In this document: positions 58,371 through 64,000 of the stretch, piece after piece
Position numbering within the stretch: the first letter of the stretch is position 1
How the letters are laid out: each line of letters begins with the position of its first letter
Assembly: GCA_013298595.1 (NCBI GenBank)
Contig: JAAFIG010000010.1
Span: 1 to 64,000 of the forward strand
Length of the DNA stretch: 64,000 nt
Source: Deinococcales bacterium
Lineage (GTDB): Bacteria; Deinococcota; Deinococci; Deinococcales; JAAFIG01
Reading direction: 5' to 3'
The notes under the pieces: generated by a model
The model's input: the letters and a program-made list of their open reading frames with translations, nothing else
Told to the model about the DNA's origin: nothing
Databases searched by the model: none
Position numbers and translations under genes: made by a program

Positions 58371-58811
58371 ATGATTTGGAAACGCCTATTGGTTGTTTTA
58401 CTGATTCTCTCGAGTGCCTCATTGGTTTCTGCTCGTTCGAGTAGCAGCGTTGTTCGTGTTGCTTTTGCCAAAATTGGTGCAAGTTACCGTTGGGGCAGCA
58501 GCGGACCTTATAGCTTTGATTGCAGTGGCTTTACCAGCTACGTCATGCGGCAAATGGGCGTGGTTGTACCACACTCGAGCCGTGCTCAATACAATGGCGG
58601 ACGAGCAATTGCCCGCAACGGTTTACAAGCAGGCGATCTAGTTTTCTTCCAGGGACCAAGTGGACGTGGCGGTGTTGGACATGTGGCTGTGTACATCGGT
58701 GGCAACCGCATCATTCATGCCAGCACCCCAAGCACAGGTGTGATTGTCTCGAGCTTAGCCGAACGATACTATGTTAGTCGGTACATTGGCGCTCGCCGTT
58801 ACCTGAAATGA
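58371..58811 (+). CDS. NlpC/P60-family peptidoglycan hydrolase, 146 aa
   Basis: Signal peptide, then an NlpC/P60 domain alone: catalytic Cys in FDCSGFTSYVMRQ (about residue 50), His in GGVGHVAVYIGG (about residue 103) and HASTP as third polar residue. It cuts the gamma-D-glutamyl bond of stem peptides. Aligned with AAGGTG. The stop overlaps ybeY (ATGA). Confidence 0.92.
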   Translation: MIWKRLLVVLLILSSASLVSARSSSSVVRVAFAKIGASYRWGSSGPYSFDCSGFTSYVMRQMGVVVPHSSRAQYNGGRAIARNGLQAGDLVFFQGPSGRGGVGHVAVYIGGNRIIHASTPSTGVIVSSLAERYYVSRYIGARRYLK

Positions 58812-59233
58812 ACTTAACCATTGTTACCGAGGTGCGCGTTCCAACTGGAACGCGCCCTTTGTTACGTAAAGTCCTCAAAAAACTGTGCCAAACCCATCAA
58901 GTCCAAAGTGATATCTGTATTATCCTAGCTTCTGACAACCGACTACGTGCCTTAAAACTCGAGTTTTGGGGCGAAGATGCCAACACCGATGTCCTCACAT
59001 TTCCGCAATGGGAACCTGGTGACCCATTTATGCCACCCGTACTTGGCGATATTTTTATCAGCCTCGAGACTGCTCAAAAACAAGCTATAGCGCATCAACA
59101 CAGCCTCGAGACCGAAATTATTGTGCTTGCCAGTCATGGTTTAACCCATTTACTTGGTTTTGACCACACGACTGAACTTGAGTGGCAACCATTTCATGAC
59201 ATGGAAGCACTGGCTCGAGCCGCAATGGTTTGA
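58808..59233 (+). CDS. ybeY: Endoribonuclease YbeY, rRNA maturation factor
   Basis: 141 aa. The metal site HGLTHLLGFDH (HxxxHxxxxxH pattern) is present near residue 113-123, together with DVLTFPQ. It matures the 3' end of 16S rRNA. Translationally coupled to NlpC/P60 upstream (ATGA). Confidence 0.95.
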   Translation: MNLTIVTEVRVPTGTRPLLRKVLKKLCQTHQVQSDICIILASDNRLRALKLEFWGEDANTDVLTFPQWEPGDPFMPPVLGDIFISLETAQKQAIAHQHSLETEIIVLASHGLTHLLGFDHTTELEWQPFHDMEALARAAMV

Positions 59234-59332
59234 TTGAGGTAAGCAAAAAAGTCATAGTGTTTGGTATTCGCTTGAACCTTAGCTTTTTATCTGGTTGGAA
59301 CTTTTCATGGGCTTTGCGCGTATACTATGACC

Positions 59333-59536
59333 ATGAAAGCACTCGTTCCTGCGTTGGTTGTCATTGCGGTTGTGGCTATTGTCCTCGTTTTGACTTGGGG
59401 TTTTTACATTCCTTTCTTCGACAGTTCTATTCGTGTAGGAACACTGATTTTAACTATCGCAGTGCCCCTACTAATCGGTTTGTTGATTGGATTTTTCATG
59501 GGTCGCTCGAGTGCTAAGCCCCGTTTAAAAAAGTAA
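59333..59536 (+). CDS. Small two-helix membrane protein, 67 aa
   Basis: Start at the second ATG (59333): TATACT (59321-59326) is directly before the first ATG, so transcription would begin about at 59333. Two membrane segments (LVPALVVIAVVAIVLVLTWG and VGTLILTIAVPLLIGLLIGF) joined by a short loop, ending in a basic tail (RSSAKPRLKK). It resembles LapA-domain proteins in layout, but too short to name. Confidence 0.65.
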   Translation: MKALVPALVVIAVVAIVLVLTWGFYIPFFDSSIRVGTLILTIAVPLLIGLLIGFFMGRSSAKPRLKK

Positions 59537-59579
59537 ATTTTGCACAACCCGCACAAGTTTTTCATGGCATGATGGTGCT

Positions 59580-62102
59580 ATGAAACGTCTGATTGGTTTG
59601 GTAGTGCTGGCTTCGTTAGCAGCTTGTGGTACGAGCACCAATGTACCTGGTGGAACTGGTGCTTTAGAGAAATGGTCTGACCCTAAAACATGGGGTGGGA
59701 CTGTCCCTGCGGCTGGTGCGAGTTTAACCATTCCCGAAGGCAAAGAAGTTTTACTGGATAGCTCGGTGGAACTGAGTTCGCTCGAGATTAAAGGTACTTT
59801 GCGTTTTGATAATCAAGACCTCGAGTTGCGTGCCCAACGGATTACTGTAGTGGGTGGGAAATTACAAATAGGGGCTGAACTGGCACCATTCCAAAAACGT
59901 GCCATCATCACCTTAGTGGGTCAAGACACAGGCGCAGATGCTGATGGCATTGGCGAAAAAGTTCTTGGTGTCATGATGGGCGGCAGTCTCGAGCTATATG
60001 GTGCTTCACGTGGCACAGCTTGGACTCGTCTCTCGAGTAATGCCGTTGTTGGTGCAAGCACACTATCGCTTGCAGGTAATACAGGTTGGCGTGTTGGTGA
60101 TAAAATTGCCATTGCCAGCAGCGATTACGATCCTAAACAAGACGAAGCTGTGGTGATTACTTCTGTGACAAGCAATACCATTGGTGTTGCCCCAGCCTTA
60201 AAATACGCACATTTTGGTCAAACCCAAGATTTTGCTGGTAAGACCCTTGAATCTCGAGCCGAAGTTGCTTTACTCAACCGCAATATTGTGATTCGTGGTG
60301 ATGACACCTCGAGTACCACTGGTTTCGGTGGGCATGTCATGATTATGGATTCAAGCATTGCTAAACTCGATCATGTCGAAATGACAAACATGGGGCAAAA
60401 AGGCAAATTAAAACGTTACCCAATACATTTTCATATGCAAGGCACAGGCAGTAATGGGTCTTATATCAAAAATAGTGCTATTGCTAATAACTTTAATCGT
60501 TGTGTAACAATTCATGGTTCTGGTGGTATTACCCTAGAAAATAATGCAGCTTTTAATACCTTTGGGCATTGCTATTTTCTCGAAGATGGCAGCGAAACAG
60601 GTAATGTTTTAAAGAATAATTTGGGATTTGGTACGCAACGCCCCGAAACAGCCGATAAATTATTACCGACTGACAGAGACCCAGCCACATTCTGGATTAC
60701 CAATGCCAGCAACACTTTTACAGGCAATGTTGCCGCAGGTTCAGCCACTTTTGGTTTTTGGATTGCCCTACCCGAAAAAGCCACTGGACCAAGCGCCAAA
60801 GACTCGAGATTTAGTGCATTGCGTCCAAACCGCATGGCACTTGGTGAATTTAAAAATAATTTAGCGCACAGTAACGAAAACACAGGCTTAAATGTGGACG
60901 GTGGTCCAAACATTACAACCCTCGAGTCTGGAACCACCTATTATGCTCCTCGAGTTGACCCAAACGATGATAAAAGTGCCATTGTGCCAACGGTTTTTGA
61001 AAATTTCCAAGCCTACCGTAATCGCAACCGAGGCGTTTGGTTGCGTGGCGAGAAGCATACATTATTAGGTGCCATCATTGCCGATGGGGCAATTGGTGCG
61101 ACTTTTGCCAGCAACGAAACCTTTGTCGAAAACAGTGTCTTTGTTGGTGAAACCGCAATTAAAGGTACCCCTAGCGATTACGAGAAGAACGGTCGGGTTG
61201 GTCTGGATGGACGGACACTGCCTTTTCCGTGGGAAACAGCTTTCCCCATTCGTGGTTACGAATTTTACGATGGCAAAGTCGGGGCTAAAAACGTGACTTT
61301 TGTCAACTACCAACCCAATGCCCAACGGGCTGCCAGTGGTGTTTCTTATTTGCGTTTCACTGCTTTTCATATAGACCCACGCAATGGTTCTGAGGGACTG
61401 AATTTTGTCAATGCTAACAAAGTTTGGTTAGCCTTTGAAAAACCCGAACCCACTGCTCCAAACGATGATGGCATGGACGGTTACCGCAGCGCTGTTTTCC
61501 TCGATAAAGATGGTAGCGTTGCAGGTACAGCCAACCGCAGTGTTGTTGTGGATAACCCGTTTTTAGTCAATGCCAATTGCACTGCTAAAGCCGAATGGGG
61601 TGCTCAAATCTGCAATAACCCCTATGCGCGTTTTCAATTTGAAAATGTTGCCAATTACACAGCCGATACTGCCGAAATCAGTCCAGTTGTCATCACACGG
61701 CTCGAGGATAGCAACCCAGAACATAAGATGTGGGGAACACCACACGATAAGAATAATCGCCACTTTGAAACTCGGTTAATATCCCAAAAAAGCTATACCA
61801 TCAACCCAGCAGGAGCATTACCTGCTCGAGTTCGTTTGCATTTCCGTAACCGCGAAGTAGGAGATTGGGTGCGTATCAGTTTGCCTTGGACAGGAGCAGC
61901 CCCCAGTATTTACCGCGATTGGTGGGTAGATAACCGCAATAAACTGGCGGCTGTACCTCTTGCCGATTTGGATGCCTCGAGTGGCGATAAGTACGCACTT
62001 GATGCTGGCAGAGTGCACCTGAAATTACAAATTAAAAGTGATCCAAATTATGTTAAAGATTGGGCTGTACTCGATATTTGCCAAATTGATTTGTGCAAAT
62101 AA
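59580..62102 (+). CDS. G8-domain and beta-helix lipoprotein, related to CEMIP/TMEM2, 840 aa
   Basis: Signal peptide with lipobox LASLAACG. A G8 domain follows at about residues 30-150 (WSDPKTWGGTVPAAGASLTI, LRFDNQDLELRAQRITVVGG), then a right-handed beta-helix. The diagnostic block RYPIHFHMQGTGSNGSYIKN (partial) at about 280-300, CVTIHGSGGITLENNAAFN and GHCYFLEDGSETGN (about 325-338) matches the animal hyaluronan-depolymerising proteins CEMIP and TMEM2 and the PKHD1 family. So it may bind or cut an extracellular polysaccharide. No known sugar-cutting residues could be confirmed by eye. Confidence 0.8.
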   Translation: MKRLIGLVVLASLAACGTSTNVPGGTGALEKWSDPKTWGGTVPAAGASLTIPEGKEVLLDSSVELSSLEIKGTLRFDNQDLELRAQRITVVGGKLQIGAELAPFQKRAIITLVGQDTGADADGIGEKVLGVMMGGSLELYGASRGTAWTRLSSNAVVGASTLSLAGNTGWRVGDKIAIASSDYDPKQDEAVVITSVTSNTIGVAPALKYAHFGQTQDFAGKTLESRAEVALLNRNIVIRGDDTSSTTGFGGHVMIMDSSIAKLDHVEMTNMGQKGKLKRYPIHFHMQGTGSNGSYIKNSAIANNFNRCVTIHGSGGITLENNAAFNTFGHCYFLEDGSETGNVLKNNLGFGTQRPETADKLLPTDRDPATFWITNASNTFTGNVAAGSATFGFWIALPEKATGPSAKDSRFSALRPNRMALGEFKNNLAHSNENTGLNVDGGPNITTLESGTTYYAPRVDPNDDKSAIVPTVFENFQAYRNRNRGVWLRGEKHTLLGAIIADGAIGATFASNETFVENSVFVGETAIKGTPSDYEKNGRVGLDGRTLPFPWETAFPIRGYEFYDGKVGAKNVTFVNYQPNAQRAASGVSYLRFTAFHIDPRNGSEGLNFVNANKVWLAFEKPEPTAPNDDGMDGYRSAVFLDKDGSVAGTANRSVVVDNPFLVNANCTAKAEWGAQICNNPYARFQFENVANYTADTAEISPVVITRLEDSNPEHKMWGTPHDKNNRHFETRLISQKSYTINPAGALPARVRLHFRNREVGDWVRISLPWTGAAPSIYRDWWVDNRNKLAAVPLADLDASSGDKYALDAGRVHLKLQIKSDPNYVKDWAVLDICQIDLCK

Positions 62103-62127
62103 ACCACACAACCACCCATTTTTGGCG

Positions 62128-62133
62128 TAAACT
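62128..62133 (+). promoter_or_regulatory. -10 element of pilT, leaderless type
   Basis: TAAACT 6 bases before the ATG at 62140, without a ribosome site. Confidence 0.5.
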
Positions 62134-62139
62134 AATGCC

Positions 62140-63327
62140 ATGACTCAGCCAGCTCAGGAACTGAATATTGTTGATATTCTCAAGTACGCTGTTGAACGCG
62201 ATGCCTCGGACATCATCATGACAGCGGGTTTACCACCTCAGTACAAAATTCATGGTGAATGGGGCAATGGCGAACATACCAACCCTTTAACTGGTCTCGA
62301 GACGCGTAAATTGATGTACTCAACTATGAATGAAAAGCAGCAACGGGTTTTTGAAGAAAAACGCGATTTCGATTTTTCGTTCTCTTCCCAAGGTATTGGT
62401 GGGCGTTTCCGTGTCAATATCTTTATGCAGCGCGGTACGGTGGGTGGTGTGATGCGGTTAATTCCGACCAAAACCCGTCCGCTTGAAGAAATTGGTTTAC
62501 CCAAAGATATCCTGATTCAAGTCTCGAGTTTGCCACGTGGTTTGGTATTAGTAACTGGTCCAACAGGTTCAGGTAAAAGTACCACTTTGGCTGCCATGAT
62601 CGACTGGATTAATACCAATAAGAAAAAACATATTGTGACCATCGAAGACCCTGTTGAATTTACTCATTCACATAAAAGCTGCATTATCAATCAGCGCGAA
62701 ATCGGACCAGATACCCAAGATTTCGAGATGGCGTTACGAGCTGTACTGCGTCAAGCGCCTGATGTGATTCTGGTCGGAGAAATGCGCGACTTTGAAACCA
62801 TTCGCAGCGCTGTCACCGCCGCTGAAACTGGGCACTTGGTGATGGGGACATTGCACACCAACAGCGCCCCAGAAGCCATTGACCGTATTGTGGACGTTTT
62901 CCCAGAAGAACAACAAGAACAAATTCGCGTACAACTTGCCAATAACCTGAGCGCAATTATTACGCAGCAAATGTTACCAAAAATCAGTGGTGATGGACGC
63001 GTAGTTGCTTATGAAATTATGATTGCCACGCCTGCTGTGCGCGCCTTAATCCGCGAAGGTAAATCGTATCAATTGGTCAGTGTGATCCAAACCAACGCTT
63101 CACTTGGCATGATTACCATGGATGCTTGCCTTGCCGACATGTACAAAAAGAAAATCATTACTTTTGAACTCGGCGAAGCTCGTTCGGTAGATCCTAAAGA
63201 ATTTACACGCTTAGCCCGCCTTGGCGAAGGTCTTCCAGGGCAACCAGGGCAAGCTCAACGCCCACAACCAGGGCAACCAGCCCAACCACAAACACCACAA
63301 CCCGCCACAGGTTTTGGCAGACGCTAA
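62140..63327 (+). CDS. pilT: Type IV pilus retraction ATPase PilT
   Basis: 395 aa. Walker A GPTGSGKSTT (about residues 138-147), Asp box IEDPVEFTH, the Walker B region VILVGEMRDFETI and GHLVMGTLHTNSA give the secretion ATPase; the N-terminal DASDIIMTAGLPP is PilT-typical. It powers pilus retraction (twitching and DNA uptake). The C-terminal tail of about 30 residues is a Gln/Pro repeat (GQPGQAQRPQPGQPAQPQTP), not part of the usual PilT. Confidence 0.95.
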   Translation: MTQPAQELNIVDILKYAVERDASDIIMTAGLPPQYKIHGEWGNGEHTNPLTGLETRKLMYSTMNEKQQRVFEEKRDFDFSFSSQGIGGRFRVNIFMQRGTVGGVMRLIPTKTRPLEEIGLPKDILIQVSSLPRGLVLVTGPTGSGKSTTLAAMIDWINTNKKKHIVTIEDPVEFTHSHKSCIINQREIGPDTQDFEMALRAVLRQAPDVILVGEMRDFETIRSAVTAAETGHLVMGTLHTNSAPEAIDRIVDVFPEEQQEQIRVQLANNLSAIITQQMLPKISGDGRVVAYEIMIATPAVRALIREGKSYQLVSVIQTNASLGMITMDACLADMYKKKIITFELGEARSVDPKEFTRLARLGEGLPGQPGQAQRPQPGQPAQPQTPQPATGFGRR

Positions 63328-63339
63328 ACTATAAAATGC

Positions 63340-63370
63340 AACGGCAGGGCTATACTGCTCTGCCGTTTCT
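63340..63370 (+). terminator. Terminator of pilT
   Basis: AACGGCAG/CTGCCGTT with a 12-base loop followed by TCTCATT. Confidence 0.75.
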
Positions 63371-63395
63371 CATTGAAAAACGATAAGTTAACATC

Positions 63396-64000
63396 ATGAT
63401 TCACGCGCCCGAAGCCCCTGTATTCAAGGCGCTGCTCCTGATCTCGAGTTTATTACTGATTGGCATTGGCATCATTGCCAGACACCTCGAGCCACGAATA
63501 GCAACTCGTTGGCATTGGGGTATTCGGATTGGCGCGGTCATTCTGATTACCTCGAGTTTAGTTGATCTTGGTTTTACAGCTTGGCGTGCCCTACTCGAGA
63601 TCAACCCGTACTTGTATGGTGCGTATTTAACCAACAGCCGTCATGGACAATGGGTGATGGTTCGGGTGGTGTCGGCTGTTGTGCTGTGGTGGTTATCGGT
63701 CAAACCTCGAGCTGAACTCAACCGCTTACCGAATGCTAATAAAATAGATATTGGTTTACATAGTCTTGCCAGCATTGCCTTGGGATTGAGTATTTCTATG
63801 ACCACACATAGTGGTGCCAGCAACCAAGTTTTACCAATTTTTGGCGATCTGATGCACTTATTTGCCATGTACTTATGGATCAGTGGTGTAGCACTCTTGG
63901 CAATTCATCGTTTTAGTCCAAAAGATGGCATTGAAAAAGCCAAACTGATCTCGAGTGTCGCTGCTTGGAGTGTTGCAGCATTGACACTGACTGGGGTTTA
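63396..64000 (+). CDS. CopD-family-like membrane protein (start only)
   Basis: The frame runs from the ATG at 63396 to the window edge, 201 codons and still open. The N-terminus is MIHAPEAPVFKALLLISSLL followed by several membrane segments. The segment FGDLMHLFAMYLWISGVALL (about residues 155-175) matches the CopD core, where His and Trp lie in the membrane. The family acts in copper import or in cytochrome-linked roles. Partial, so not fully named. Confidence 0.65.
   Translation, partial: MIHAPEAPVFKALLLISSLLLIGIGIIARHLEPRIATRWHWGIRIGAVILITSSLVDLGFTAWRALLEINPYLYGAYLTNSRHGQWVMVRVVSAVVLWWLSVKPRAELNRLPNANKIDIGLHSLASIALGLSISMTTHSGASNQVLPIFGDLMHLFAMYLWISGVALLAIHRFSPKDGIEKAKLISSVAAWSVAALTLTGV

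Noticed and set aside
1-64000. CTCGAG as XhoI linkers or cloning scars
   Set aside because: The copies lie inside conserved coding motifs (rsmE, ssb, meaB, secA) in all frames and at irregular spacing, so they are genomic.
1-64000. CRISPR array
   Set aside because: No series of equal repeats with regular spacers was seen; the only frequent repeat is the CTCGAG hexamer at irregular spacing.

Overview
The window looks like a chromosomal segment of a low-to-moderate GC member of the Deinococcota (Deinococcus-Thermus phylum). Three things support this. The single-stranded DNA binding protein carries two OB folds in one chain (12977-13777). The PriA protein has all its zinc cysteines but no Walker A lysine (52188-54482). 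Many genes have a -10 hexamer of the form TAnnnT only 6-7 bases before the start codon and no Shine-Dalgarno site, which is the leaderless arrangement known from Deinococcus. This is inference from families, not a database match.

The most striking property is genome-wide rather than a gene: the palindrome CTCGAG occurs about 5 times per kb (20 counted in 1-4100, 19 in 16200-17540, against roughly 0.2 per kb expected for this composition). It lies in all reading frames, in non-coding DNA and inside terminator stems. Segments that lack it (4.1-6.1 kb, and largely 17.85-22.6 kb) are AT-rich and look like recent arrivals.

Layout. 1-600: edge of a transposase-like gene and an unknown gene. 657-3970: str operon rpsL-rpsG-fusA (minus strand) with a structured leader and a 31-codon leader ORF. 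4.2-5.9 kb: two CTCGAG-free secreted proteins. 6-17.5 kb: housekeeping genes (aldo-keto reductase, efp, meaB, ssb, M23 peptidase, rsmE, endonuclease dU family), secreted proteins of unknown role and a hicAB toxin-antitoxin pair. 17.5-22.6 kb: orphan Phd antitoxin, then a tightly coupled HerA ATPase - NurA nuclease - adenine DNA methyltransferase operon, the best candidate for an undescribed defence or restriction-like system here. 22.7-25.4 kb: argS translationally coupled to a GIY-YIG/DUF4357 protein. 25.5-25.8 kb: tRNA-Asp and tRNA-Phe operon with a perfect-looking promoter. 26-34.7 kb: second EF-G, VWA protein plus MerR-like regulator, ridA, minimal RNA ligase, secA. 35-37 kb: an operon of two F420-reductase-like proteins, a SnoaL-like and a glyoxalase-like protein behind a TetR-type palindrome. 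37-45.6 kb: beta-helix lipoprotein, FMN reductase, secreted hydrolase, threonine ammonia-lyase, TPM protein, HEAT-repeat protein with two micro-ORFs upstream, cytochrome P460. 45.7-64 kb: pyrimidine phosphorylase, sodA, cyclophilin, TPR protein, priA, Skp-like chaperone, DUF3105 lipoprotein, GH5 glycosidase, NlpC/P60 hydrolase, ybeY, a G8/CEMIP-like beta-helix lipoprotein, pilT and the start of a CopD-like membrane protein.

Functionally the region mixes translation (rpsL, rpsG, two EF-Gs, EF-P, ArgRS, tRNAs, RsmE, YbeY), replication and repair (SSB, PriA, endonuclease dU family), envelope and secretion (SecA, Skp-like, M23, NlpC/P60, PilT) and secreted polysaccharide-active proteins (GH5, G8/beta-helix, pectate-lyase fold). 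No rRNA genes, CRISPR arrays or complete insertion sequences were seen.
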